A DNA stretch of 23,289 nucleotides from Pseudonocardia sp. (GTDB lineage Bacteria > Actinomycetota > Actinomycetes > Mycobacteriales > Pseudonocardiaceae): contig JASLAP010000521.1 of NCBI GenBank assembly GCA_030147065.1, forward strand, positions 1 through 23,289. The letters are read 5' to 3'. Below the pieces are notes generated by a model. That model worked only from the letters and a program-made list of their open reading frames with translations. It did no database searches and had not been told where the DNA came from. Shown in pieces: positions 7,660 to 16,000 of the stretch (its first letter is position 1; each line of letters opens with the position of its first letter). The position numbers and the translations under genes are program-made.

Positions 7660-8124
7660 GTGTCCCTGCTCTCGCAGACCCCCGCCGACGTGCCCGAACC
7701 CCTCGCCCCGATCGGCGGCCGGTTTCCCGGCCTCGACACCGTCCTGGCCGGCTCGGTCGGGCTGGTCGTGCTCGGGGTCGGGCTGTGGACACTGCTGTGG
7801 ACACTGCTGTGGACACTGCTGTCGCCCGCCGCCGTCGGCTCCGCACGCTTCCTGCCCGGCGCCGGGGCCGCGTCGATCGGGGTCGGGCTCGGGCTGCTGC
7901 TCGCTCTGGTGTGGCGGGACGCGCTCGCGACCGTGCTCGTCGCGCTGCTGGTGGCCGGTGCCGTGCACGCGGTCGCCCACGGCTTCGACGCCTGGCCGGC
8001 CGCCGCACTGGCGGTGCCCGTCGTGCTCGTCCCGCTCGCCCACCGGGTGGGACGCCGCCGGACCGGTCGCACCGTCCACTTCGAGCTCGTCCCGGACGGC
8101 GGGCGGACGGGGCGTCGAGCATGA
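7660..8124 (+). CDS. Small integral membrane protein
   Basis: A 154-residue protein. The GTG at 7660 follows AGGAGGT (7650-7656) with a short spacing of 3 nt, and lies just after a SigJ-type promoter; earlier in-frame starts would extend across that promoter and are rejected. A polar N-terminus of about 25 residues is followed by hydrophobic segments at roughly 26-54, 66-80, 83-99 and 104-118, then a basic tail with HRVGRRRTGR. The first helix contains LWTL three times in succession, encoded by a perfect 12-bp tandem repeat. I do not recognise the family. The stop overlaps the next gene's ATG (ATGA), so the two are one unit. Confidence 0.7.
   Translation: MSLLSQTPADVPEPLAPIGGRFPGLDTVLAGSVGLVVLGVGLWTLLWTLLWTLLSPAAVGSARFLPGAGAASIGVGLGLLLALVWRDALATVLVALLVAGAVHAVAHGFDAWPAAALAVPVVLVPLAHRVGRRRTGRTVHFELVPDGGRTGRRA
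7783..7821 (+). repeat. 12-bp tandem repeat, three copies, in frame
   Basis: CTGTGGACACTG occurs three times without mismatch (7783-7794, 7795-7806, 7807-7818), followed by a partial CTG. It encodes LWTL repeats in the first membrane helix. Because the unit is four codons, copy-number slippage changes the helix length by about one turn without breaking the frame. Confidence 0.95.
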
Positions 8125-8978
8125 TCGCCTGTCGGGTCGTGACCTGGAACTGCTGGTGGCGGTTCGGGGACTGGGAGCCGCGGTGGAGCGCGATCGCGGA
8201 GGTGCTGGCCGACACCGCGCCGGACGTGGTCGGGCTGCAGGAGGTCTGGGCAGCCGGCGCGGAGAACGCCGCGGCGCGGCTGGCCGACCGCCTCGGCATG
8301 CACTGGAGCTGGGTCCCGTCGCCGCAGCCCGGCCTCTGGCAACGGCGCATCGGCGACCCCACGATCGCGATCGGCAACGCGGTGCTCAGCCGCTGGCCCA
8401 TCGCCGCCACGGCACACGTCGACCTGGTCGGGCCGGTCGGAGCCGCGGACGGCCGCACCGCACTGCGCGCCGACGTGGACACGCCGGCCGGTCGGCTGCC
8501 GTTCGTGACCACCCAGCTGTCCTCCGCCCCCGGCCTGTCCGCCGTGCGCGGCGCTCAGCTGCGCCACCTCGCCGGCGCCCTCCTGGCACCCGCCGGCGAC
8601 GCGACCCTGCCCCCGGTGCTGACCGGGGACCTCAACGCCCTGCCCGAGTCCGACGAGGTCCGGTCGATCGAGGGGGTGCTGACCGAGCCGGCCGTGCCCG
8701 GCCTCGTCCTGGTGGACGCCTGGCGGTACGCCGGGCCGCACGACCCGGGCTTCACCTGGGACCGGGCCAACCCGCACGTCGCCGGCACCGGCGAGCCGAG
8801 CTCGCGCATCGACTACGTCCTGGTCGGGCTGCCCCGCGCGGGCGGGGCCGCGCTGGTCGTGGCCGCGGGTCTGCTCGGGGAGCGCCCGCACGACGGGGTG
8901 TGGCCGTCCGACCACGCCGGGGTCGTGGCCGACCTGCTGCTCGGGCCGCAGGCGGCGCCCGACGGGGACACGCGATGA
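8121..8978 (+). CDS. Endonuclease/exonuclease/phosphatase (EEP) family hydrolase
   Basis: A 285-residue protein with the EEP metal-site motifs in order: TWNCWW with N10, GLQEVW with E41, GDLNALPES with D170 and N172, SSRIDYV, and the C-terminal PSDHAGV with D264 and H265. The family hydrolyses phosphodiester or phosphomonoester bonds in nucleic acids, phosphoinositides or small metabolites with Mg2+. The usual THL segment, whose histidine aids phosphate binding in DNase I-like members, reads TTQL here (Q132). No signal peptide is seen. The ATG overlaps the stop of the upstream membrane protein by 4 bp, so both should be made from the SigJ-type promoter at 7602. The substrate is unknown. Confidence 0.85.
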   Translation: MIACRVVTWNCWWRFGDWEPRWSAIAEVLADTAPDVVGLQEVWAAGAENAAARLADRLGMHWSWVPSPQPGLWQRRIGDPTIAIGNAVLSRWPIAATAHVDLVGPVGAADGRTALRADVDTPAGRLPFVTTQLSSAPGLSAVRGAQLRHLAGALLAPAGDATLPPVLTGDLNALPESDEVRSIEGVLTEPAVPGLVLVDAWRYAGPHDPGFTWDRANPHVAGTGEPSSRIDYVLVGLPRAGGAALVVAAGLLGERPHDGVWPSDHAGVVADLLLGPQAAPDGDTR

Positions 8979-9237
8979 TCGGCAGCAGCGGCGGCGGGGA
9001 CCGACCCGGCCGCGCGGATGGGCGCCACGGACTGGGACTGCCGCCGGGCCAGCGCCCGGTCGCGGGGGTTCCCGCGCTTCGGCACCCACCTCCACCATCC
9101 CCCTCCGGAGATCCCCGAGGACCATGCGATCCAGGTCAGCGGGGCCGTGACCACCGCCTTGCCCTGCCGCTGACAGCGCCGCTCCCGAGTGATCGGAAGA
9201 ACCCGAGCCGGACGGCCTCGCGAGCCGACGCCCCACG

Positions 9238-10128
9238 TCAGCGTGGCTCGTCGTCGACACCTGACAGGTCGAGACGGCGCAGGCGCTCCGGGTCGGCCAC
9301 GACGTCGATCTCGGCGATCCTGTCGTGCTTCACGGTGAACCCCATGACCGCGAACGGCCGGCCGTGCGGCATGAGCACGGCGCCCGCGCACCCGTTGACG
9401 AGCGCGGGCGTGGCCGTGCGGGCAGGGCCGGAGAAGTCCAGGGCCCGCGCGGCCACCGCCCGGGCACCGCGGACCTCTCGGGGCGCTCCTGGCGGTACGT
9501 CGCGGTCCGCTCGGAGCACGACGTCCGGGTCGAGCACCGCCAGCAGCGCGTCGAAGTCGCCGTCGCGCGACGCGGCGAGGAATGCGCTGACCACGCGACG
9601 CTGGCTGGCCAGGTCCGCGTCCGGGACGGGCGCGCCACGGACCCGCCGGCGCGCACGGCTCGCGAGCTGGCGGGCCGCGTCCCGGGACCGCCCGACGATC
9701 GGGGCGATCTCGTCGAACGGGACCGCGAACATGTCGTGGAGCACGAACGCGAGCCGCTCCGGGGGTGCCAGCGTCTCCAGCACGACGAGCAACGCCAGGC
9801 CGACGGAGTCGGCCAGCAGTGCCTCGCGCTCCGGGTCCGTCCCGTCGTCCCGGACGACGATCGGCTCGGGCACGTGCGGCCCCAACGGCTCCTCCCGCCG
9901 GCGCCGGCGCGAACGCAGCGCGTCCAGCGAGATGCGGGCGAGGACGGTCGTCAGCCAGCCCCTGAGGTCGTCCACGTCGTCGACGTTCGAGCGGCTGAGG
10001 CGCAACCACGCTTCCTGCACCGCGTCGTCGGCCTCGCTCAACGACCCGAGCATCCGGTAGCCGACCGCCCGCAGATGGGCCCGGTGCTCGTCGAAGCGAT
10101 CCGCCAGCCAGTCGTGCTCGTCGTCCAC
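9238..10128 (-). CDS. sigJ: SigJ/ECF41-like RNA polymerase sigma factor with C-terminal SnoaL-like domain
   Basis: A 296-residue ECF sigma factor. Region 2 spans about residues 9-75 (RAVGYRMLGSLSEADDAVQEAWLRL). A linker HVPEP at 85-89 corresponds to the WLPEP motif of ECF41 proteins. Region 4 lies at about 115-170 (LETLAPPERLAFVLHDMFAVPFDEIAPIVG, then RDAARQLASRARRRV). A SnoaL/NTF2-like domain follows and acts in cis as the built-in regulator in this group, which lacks anti-sigma factors. The DGGGR-type motif of classical ECF41 is degenerate (ADRDVPPG). GTG 10128 is preferred over GTG 10134 because AAGGGG sits 6 nt before the former and directly abuts the latter. A matching ECF41 promoter lies just upstream, suggesting autoregulation. 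Confidence 0.9.
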   Translation of the reverse strand: MDDEHDWLADRFDEHRAHLRAVGYRMLGSLSEADDAVQEAWLRLSRSNVDDVDDLRGWLTTVLARISLDALRSRRRRREEPLGPHVPEPIVVRDDGTDPEREALLADSVGLALLVVLETLAPPERLAFVLHDMFAVPFDEIAPIVGRSRDAARQLASRARRRVRGAPVPDADLASQRRVVSAFLAASRDGDFDALLAVLDPDVVLRADRDVPPGAPREVRGARAVAARALDFSGPARTATPALVNGCAGAVLMPHGRPFAVMGFTVKHDRIAEIDVVADPERLRRLDLSGVDDEPR

Positions 10129-10166
10129 CGTCACCCCTTGCTCGGGCAGTGCGCCGTCCCGCCAAG

Positions 10167-10193
10167 GACGAACGGCGGGGCGCAGATGTGACC
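10167..10193 (-). promoter_or_regulatory. SigJ/ECF41-type promoter of sigJ (autoregulatory)
   Basis: On the minus strand GGTCACA (10193-10187) and CGTC (10170-10167) are 16 bp apart. The -10 element ends 39 bp before the sigJ start. The first bases of the spacer (TCTGCGC) resemble those of the divergent doxX promoter (TCCGCGC). Confidence 0.65.
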
Positions 10194-10271
10194 GAGCGTC
10201 TCCTCGCGGAGCCGTCCGGCCACCGCTGACCATCCAGGCTGACACCTCGCGTCCCCACGGGCCCGAGCGGC

Positions 10272-10298
10272 GGTCACATCCGCGCATCGGCCGGCGTC
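10272..10298 (+). promoter_or_regulatory. SigJ/ECF41-type promoter of the doxX unit
   Basis: GGTCACA (10272-10278) and CGTC (10295-10298) are 16 bp apart, a near copy of the sigJ promoter on the opposite strand. It lies 47 bp upstream of the 35-aa leader ORF. Confidence 0.65.
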
Positions 10299-10344
10299 CA
10301 CCAGTCGACCACCCGCTGTTCGTTCGACCGGAGGAGAACATTCG

Positions 10345-10452
10345 ATGGCTCGTTCCCCGGCCCTTCAGCCGCTTGACCGATACCGTCCGCGGGCCGGCGC
10401 CCGGATGGCCTCGATCCGGCCCGCCGCCGGCACCGGGCGGGCCGAGCCGTGA
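10345..10452 (+). CDS. 35-aa leader ORF coupled to the DoxX-like gene
   Basis: ATG 10345 to TGA 10450-10452. GGAGGAG at 10330-10336 gives an excellent ribosome site 8 nt ahead, whereas the following DoxX-like gene has only a weak one. The TGA overlaps the next GTG (GTGA). The peptide begins MARSPALQPLDRYRPRAGAR and is basic, with no similarity I recognise. It most likely exists to load ribosomes that re-initiate on the DoxX-like gene. A frameshifted N-terminus is the alternative, but DoxX-like proteins normally begin directly with a membrane helix. Confidence 0.4.
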   Translation: MARSPALQPLDRYRPRAGARMASIRPAAGTGRAEP

Positions 10453-10799
10453 GCGCCGTCGCCGTGACGGTCGTCGTGGTCACCGCTCTCATGAACGCCG
10501 CTGTGGCTGTCGGCGACCTGGCGCGCGCGCAGTTCGTGCTGGCCACCTCCGAGCAGGTCCGCGTGCCGACGTCGTGGCTGCCGGCCCTGGGGGTGGCGAA
10601 GATGGCGGGCGCTGCCGGGCTCGTCGGCGGCCTGCTGGGACTGCGGGCGATCGGCATCGCTGCCGCGCTCGGACTCACACTCTTCTTCGTCTGCGCGATC
10701 GGCCGGCACGTGCAGACCGGTGTCCTGCGGAGCCTCCCGTTCCCCGGCGCGTTCCTGATGATGGCCGCGGCCTCGCTGCTGGTGTTCGTCCGGGGCTGA
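10449..10799 (+). CDS. DoxX-like membrane protein
   Basis: A 116-residue protein with four hydrophobic helices, at about residues 3-22, 44-62, 64-84 and 95-114. Diagnostic for the DoxX-like group are the second helix, which opens LPALGVAKMAGAAGLV, and ALGLTLFFVCAIGRHVQTG. Its role is unknown; members are often linked to redox or envelope stress and are frequent neighbours of SigJ-type sigma genes. The GTG at 10449 overlaps the leader ORF stop. Its expression probably depends on the SigJ promoter at 10272. It converges with the LuxR-family gene; the 95-bp gap between them shows no clear terminator. Confidence 0.75.
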   Translation: MSAVAVTVVVVTALMNAAVAVGDLARAQFVLATSEQVRVPTSWLPALGVAKMAGAAGLVGGLLGLRAIGIAAALGLTLFFVCAIGRHVQTGVLRSLPFPGAFLMMAAASLLVFVRG

Positions 10800-10894
10800 C
10801 GCCCCTGTTCGCCAGCGCGGACGCGCGGCCCGGCCCGCAGCGACGAGCAGCCGCACCTGCCTCACCGACCACGTGCCACGCCATCGACCAAGGC

Positions 10895-11704
10895 TCAAGC
10901 ATTGCTCGGTGTCACCTGTCGTCGACTCAGCAAACCGAGTTCCGTGCCCCGCAGAACTGCGGTGAGCCGGTCGACGACGTGCAGCTTGGTGTAGATCCGT
11001 TGCAAGTGCTTTTGCACCGTTCGCTCGCTGATGGCCAGTCGCCGGCCGATGGCCGCCGCCGTGAGGCCTTCCGCGAGCAGGCCGAGGACGGCGGTTTCGC
11101 GCGGAGTAAGACCCATGCCTGCCGCGTGTTCCACCGCGGCAAGGCTCTCGATCGCGATCGTCTGTCGATCGAGCACGGTGAGCAGCCGCCACACCATCAT
11201 GGCCAATTCGATCTCGGTCCGGCAGAACCGGCCGTGCCTGGCGAGGACGAAGGCTCGCGCGCATCCCGGTTGCAGGCGGAGCGGAAGGGCGAGCTGATCA
11301 GGGCAGCGGGTCGCCTCTCCGATGTCGGCCCAGCAAGCCGCTCGTGAGCCCTCGGCGAAGGCCGGCACACCCGCGGTCTGCTGGGGGATCCGCTGGCCGG
11401 TGGCCAGGTAGAAGCTCAGCAGGGGGTGGTCCTGACTGCGGGTCATCGTCAGCGTGAAGAGCGCATCACGATGGCCGTCGAGTTGCTCGTCGAGCGGCCA
11501 CAGCTCGGCGCGATGATCGGTGTTCACGATATCGCTGAAGCCGCAGGCGGTCGCGTCGAAGGTCGCATGCAGCCGGAGTGCGATCTGCTCGACGGGCAAC
11601 GCGTCCAGCGGAACCGTCAGCAGGTGCGCGAAGAACTCCAACCACCCGCGCTCGTGGTGGGAACGCCGCAATTCGATCACCGCCCGCCTGGGGCCGGAAC
11701 CCAT
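10895..11704 (-). CDS. LuxR-family transcriptional regulator
   Basis: A 269-residue protein with a C-terminal GerE-type helix-turn-helix: GLTPRETAVLGLLAEGLTAA, followed by ISERTVQKHLQRIYTKLHV. The N-terminal 190 residues form a sensor-like domain without a clear signature (no receiver aspartate site is apparent), so it is probably not a two-component response regulator. The start is uncertain: ATG 11704 is used, no good Shine-Dalgarno precedes it, and GTG 11680 behind AGGCGGG is possible, as is an upstream TTG at 11806. It is divergent from the Dap operon across a 370-bp gap and is the likely pathway regulator, inferred from position. Confidence 0.85.
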   Translation of the reverse strand: MGSGPRRAVIELRRSHHERGWLEFFAHLLTVPLDALPVEQIALRLHATFDATACGFSDIVNTDHRAELWPLDEQLDGHRDALFTLTMTRSQDHPLLSFYLATGQRIPQQTAGVPAFAEGSRAACWADIGEATRCPDQLALPLRLQPGCARAFVLARHGRFCRTEIELAMMVWRLLTVLDRQTIAIESLAAVEHAAGMGLTPRETAVLGLLAEGLTAAAIGRRLAISERTVQKHLQRIYTKLHVVDRLTAVLRGTELGLLSRRQVTPSNA

Positions 11705-12074
11705 CGGTGGAGGACTCGTCGCGCGACACACGGTCGTAACCCGCCGTTCGAGTGATGAGCAGATCGGCGGAATGATCAGCGCAATACACGGCTGACGTTC
11801 GAGCAATGCCCGATCACGGCCCTGCCGCTGCCCGTCCGCACCGACCCTGACGAAGCGGTAAGGAAAGTCTTACCCGCCCACACACGATCCTCGCTGCCGC
11901 GGCGATACCCGGCCGACCGCCCGGACGACACCCTTCTGGTGGGTCGGTAGCACCGCACCGCACCCGGGGGGCAACGAGATGGCGCTCGACTCGCGGCTTC
12001 CGTGGCCCGCGCGGCGATGCCGCAGCGAAACCCACGAGCCGACGGATCGACACCCACCAGAGAGGGGGAAGGTG
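11705..12074. promoter_or_regulatory. Intergenic control region between the LuxR gene and the Dap operon
   Basis: A 370-bp gap with no convincing ORF. It contains a perfect inverted repeat, GGTAAG-6 bp-CTTACC, at 11857-11874, about 150 bp before the LuxR start and 200 bp before sbnA, suited to a dimeric regulator acting on both directions. The sbnA ribosome site, a GGGGGAAGG run, lies at its right end (12064-12072). No standard -35/-10 pair was identified with confidence. Confidence 0.45.
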
Positions 12075-13058
12075 ATGGCAGTCGTGACGAGCCCGCTCGG
12101 CTTCAACGCCGAGCAACTCTTCGTCGACCTCACCTCGACGTTCGGCCACCAGCTCTTCCTGAAGTGCGAGGGGTTCAACTTCGCCGGCTCGGTCAAGCTG
12201 AAGGCGGCGCTGGCGATGGTCGAGGCAGCCGAGCGGGCGGGGCGGCTGCACCAGGGTTCGGTGCTGGTCGAGTCGTCGTCGGGGAACCTCGGCGTGGCGC
12301 TGAGCATGATCGCCGCGAACCGCGGCTACGAGTTCGTGTGCGTCACCGACACCCGCTGCAACCCGGCGACCCGGCGCGTGATGGAGGCTCTCGGCGCCCG
12401 GATCCAGACGATCCGCGAACCCGATCCGCACGGTGGCTACCTGGGCGCGCGCATCGACCACGTGCGGGCCCTGTGCGCCTCCGACAAGCGGTACGTGTGG
12501 CTGAACCAGTACGCGAACCCGAACAACTGGAAGGCGCACTTCCGGACCACCGCTCCGGCGATCGCCGGCGAGTTCCCGGAGCTGGACGTGCTGTTCGTCG
12601 GCGCGGGCACGACCGGGACCCTCATGGGTTGCGCGCGCTTCTTCCGGCAGTGGCACCGGCGCGTGCACGTCGTCGCCGTCGACGCCGTGGGCTCGGTGAC
12701 CTTCGGCGCGGCACCGGCCCCGCGGATGATCCCCGGCCTGGGCACCAGCGTGCGCCCGGAACAGCTCGACGAGGCGTTCGTCGACGAGGTGGTGCTCGTC
12801 GAGGAGGAGGACACGATTCGGGCGTGCCGCCGGATGGCGAGCCGCGGGTTTCTGTTCGGCGGCTCGACCGGCACGGTCGTCAGCGGCGCGATGGGCTGGC
12901 TGGCCGCGCACGGCGGCCCCGGCCTGACCGCCGTCGCGATCGCCCCCGACATGGGCGAGCGCTACCTCGACACCGTCTACCACGACGGCTGGGTGGACGA
13001 CCTGTACGGCCCCGAGCTGCTGGCCGAGACCGCCTTCGCCGCTGCGCAGGTGGCCTGA
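12075..13058 (+). CDS. sbnA: SbnA-like N-(2-amino-2-carboxyethyl)-L-glutamate synthase (Dap biosynthesis)
   Basis: A 327-residue fold-type II PLP enzyme of the cysteine synthase superfamily. The PLP lysine is in AGSVKLKAA (K41). VESSSGNLGVALSMIAANRGY, LNQYANPNNWKAHF, FVGAGTTGTLMGCARFF, VDAVGSVTFGAAPAPR and GGSTGTVVSGA are the segments typical of SbnA rather than CysK. SbnA condenses O-phospho-L-serine with L-glutamate to ACEGA, which SbnB oxidises to L-Dap and 2-oxoglutarate. ATG 12075 is chosen because a purine-rich ribosome site precedes it; the extra N-terminal codons back to 11979 are not conserved in character. First gene of the operon; its stop overlaps the next ATG (TGATG). The sbnB partner closing the same operon makes the assignment firm. 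Confidence 0.92.
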   Translation: MAVVTSPLGFNAEQLFVDLTSTFGHQLFLKCEGFNFAGSVKLKAALAMVEAAERAGRLHQGSVLVESSSGNLGVALSMIAANRGYEFVCVTDTRCNPATRRVMEALGARIQTIREPDPHGGYLGARIDHVRALCASDKRYVWLNQYANPNNWKAHFRTTAPAIAGEFPELDVLFVGAGTTGTLMGCARFFRQWHRRVHVVAVDAVGSVTFGAAPAPRMIPGLGTSVRPEQLDEAFVDEVVLVEEEDTIRACRRMASRGFLFGGSTGTVVSGAMGWLAAHGGPGLTAVAIAPDMGERYLDTVYHDGWVDDLYGPELLAETAFAAAQVA

Positions 13059-16000
13059 TGACCTCGGCATCCCGCCCGGCAACCGAGACCGGGGAGCTGC
13101 GTCCCTGGCCGCTCCAGCTCGTCGACCAGCCCGCCGCGAGCGACACCGGCGAGCTCCGCCCGTTCGACGGCCTCGGCAGCGAGGCTGGCCGGATCGTCGG
13201 CTCCGACGAGCCGACCATCGCTCCCGCGGAGCGGGGCGTCGCCGCGACCGAGACCGCCCGCGCCGCCGCGGCCCCCGGCATCGACCAGGAACTGCGGGCG
13301 GCCCGCGCCGAGCTGAAGCGGCTGGGCACCGAGCTGGCCGGGCTGCTGGACCAGGTGCGCCGGCTGGAGCAGGACCCGGCCGCGACGGACTCCGCGCCGC
13401 CGACGGTCTCCACGCCACGGGCCGCCCCGGCACCGAAGCCGGTGGCTGCGCCCGTCCCGCCGCCAACCGAGCGGCGACCCGCGCCCACACCGGACCGGAC
13501 CCGCGCCCCGCAGCCCAGCCCGACACCGGCCCCGCGGCCTGCGGCGCCCACGCCGCCACCGGCCCCGGCGCAGCACCCCGCGCCTGCCCAACACCTCTCC
13601 CCCGTCCCCCACCCCACCCCGGCACCGGCCGCGGGACGGCCCGCACCCGGCCGAGCGCGCACCCAGCGCTTCGGGTCCGCTGCGGCCACGGCGCCCGTTG
13701 CGAGCCCTCCCGTGCCGCCTGCTGCGGCGTCGGGTCACGCGCCCGCCACGAGGTCCCAGCCCGCCCAGCGGTTCGCACCTGCGGTGCTCCCCGCACCCGT
13801 GCGGACCCGGCCCGCTCCGCCTGCGCCGGTGATCGGGCGGGACCGGCCGCAGCCGACGGGCCTCCGCCCGTCGCCCGTGCCGGCCGCGCCGCCCGCGCCG
13901 CCTGCGCCCGAGGCCTCGCCGGCAGCGTCGCCGAGCGGGCTCGAAGCCGGGTACTCGGCGGTGCTGGCCGAGGTCCTCGGCGTCGCCCGGGTGCCGGTCA
14001 CCAGCAACTTCTTCGACGACCTCGGCGCCGACTCGATGGTCATGGCCCGGTTCTGCGCCCGCGTGCGGACCCGGCCCGACCTGCCCAACATCGCCATCAA
14101 GGACATCTACCGGGCCCCGACGATCGCGGCGCTGGCGGCTTCCGGAGCAGGAGCCGCGACGTCGGCCCCGGCACCTTCCCGGACCCCGGCCGGCGCGGTG
14201 GCCCCCGCCCGCCCGCATGCGCCGGCTTCCGGCAACCTGGACTCGCCGACCGTGTTGCTGCGCCGCGCGCCGGGCCCGGACGCGTCGCCCGACCCGCGAG
14301 AGGCGCCCGTCGGCACGCTGCGCTACCTGCTGTGCGGCACGCTGCAGCTGCTGTTCCTGCTCGGCTACCCCGCCCTCATCGCCTACGCCCTCGCCCTCGG
14401 CGCGGAGTGGGTCCTCACCGCCACCACCGCGGTGGAGGTGTACCTGCGGTCGGTGCAGGTCGCCGGCGCGTTGCTGCTGGGCACCAGCCTGCTGCCGATC
14501 CTGGCCAAGTGGCTGCTCGTCGGCCGCTGGAAGCCGGCCCGGTTCCCGCTCTGGAGCCTGCGCTACTACCGGTTCTGGCTGGTCAAGACCTTGATCCGGA
14601 CCAGCCCGCTGGTCCGGTCGGTCGGCACGCCGCTCTACCCGTGGTACCTGCGGCTGCTCGGCGCGAAGATCGGCAAGGGCGTGACGATCCTGTCCCCGAC
14701 CGTGCCGGTGTGCACCGACCTGCTGACCATCGGCGCGGGCACGATCATCCGCAAGGCCTCCTCGTTCGTGGGCTACCGCGCCCACGCCGGCGCCGTCCAG
14801 GTGGGCCCGGTGACGATCGGGGCCGACGTCCTCGTCGGCGAGGCGACCGTGCTCGACATCGGCAGCTCGCTCGGCGACCGGTCCCAGCTGGGGCACACGT
14901 CGGCGCTGCACGCCGGGCAGTCGGTCCCGGCGGGCCAGCGCTGGCACGGCTCCCCCGCCGAGCCGACCTCGGTGAACTACCGGGCCGTCCCCGCGGTCGG
15001 CGGCGGCACCCTGCGGAAGCTGCTGTACTCGCTCACCCAGCTGGTGCTGGCCCTCGGTGTCTTCGTGCCGCTCGGCGCGACCGGTCTGACCCTGCTGGTG
15101 CGCGAGGTCCCGCAGGTGCAGGCGTTGGTCGTGGACGTCGAGACCGGCGCCGTGCACGTGCCGTTCCTCGTCGACGTGGTGATCCTCTCGACCGCGCTGT
15201 ACTTCGGCGGCCTGCTGCTCGGTCTGCTGGTCACGACGACCGTTCCGCGGATGCTCACGCCCCTGGTGCGGCCGGGCAGGGCGTACCGCCTGTACGGCAG
15301 CGCCTACTGGGCGCTGCGGACCATCAGCCGGATGTCGAACAACAAGTTCTTCACGCGGGTCTTCGGCGACAGCTCGTACATCGTGGGGTACCTGCGCGCC
15401 CTCGGATACCGGTTCCTCCGGGTGGAGCAGACCGGCTCCAACTTCGGCATGACCGTGGCGCACGACTCCCCGTTCCTCTGCGAGATCGGCGGCGGAACTG
15501 TCGTCGCCGACGGCCTGACGATGCTGAACGCCGACTACTCGAGCACCTCGTTCAAGGTGTCGCGGGTCCGCCTCGGCGCGCACAGCTTCCTCGGCAACGC
15601 GATCTTCTACCCGGCCCGGGCGCGGGTGGGCGACGACTGCCTGCTCGCGACGAAGGTCATGGTCCCGCTCGACGGGGGCGTCCGGCAGGGTGTCGGGCTC
15701 CTCGGCTCACCCAGCTTCGAGATCCCGCGCTCGGTCCAGCGGGACAGCCGGCTGGCGGTCGGGCCGGAGCAGCGCCGCCGCGGTGTGGCCGCCAAGAACC
15801 GGCACAACCTGGTCAGCATCGCGCTGCTGCTGCTGAGCCGGTGGTTGCACTTCACGCTGGTCGTCGCGCTCGCGCGGTTCGCCCTCGACCTGCACACCCA
15901 GTTCGGGGCGGTGGCCATCGCGGCGCTCGGCACCGCGAACCTGCTGCTCACCTACACCTACTTCGGGCTCCTCGACCGCACCGTGCGGTGGCTGGTGGCC

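Noticed and set aside
9018..9173. 51-aa ORF (starting MGATDWDCRRASARSRGFPRFG) in the 259-bp gap between the EEP gene and sigJ
   Set aside because: Its composition is more protein-like than the neighbouring shadows, but there is no convincing ribosome site, no recognised family and no coupling, so it was not called as a gene.
8976..9240. ATGA-overlapping ORF directly after the EEP gene
   Set aside because: The product is Pro/Arg/Gly low-complexity sequence that runs on into the antisense of sigJ; it has no domain and no ribosome site of its own.
10913..10945. Another SigJ-type promoter at GTGTCACC
   Set aside because: The -35 element differs in its last base and no CGTC lies 16 bp downstream; it also falls inside the LuxR-family coding region.
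12075..13058. Cysteine synthase (CysK)
   Set aside because: The sequence segments and the sbnB partner in the same operon fit SbnA; no serine acetyltransferase is nearby.
11814..13796. 660-aa open frame on the minus strand across sbnA and the start of the membrane carrier gene
   Set aside because: Low-complexity Arg/Gly/Ala/Pro composition typical of antisense frames in GC-rich DNA; it overlaps two well-supported genes and shows no domain.
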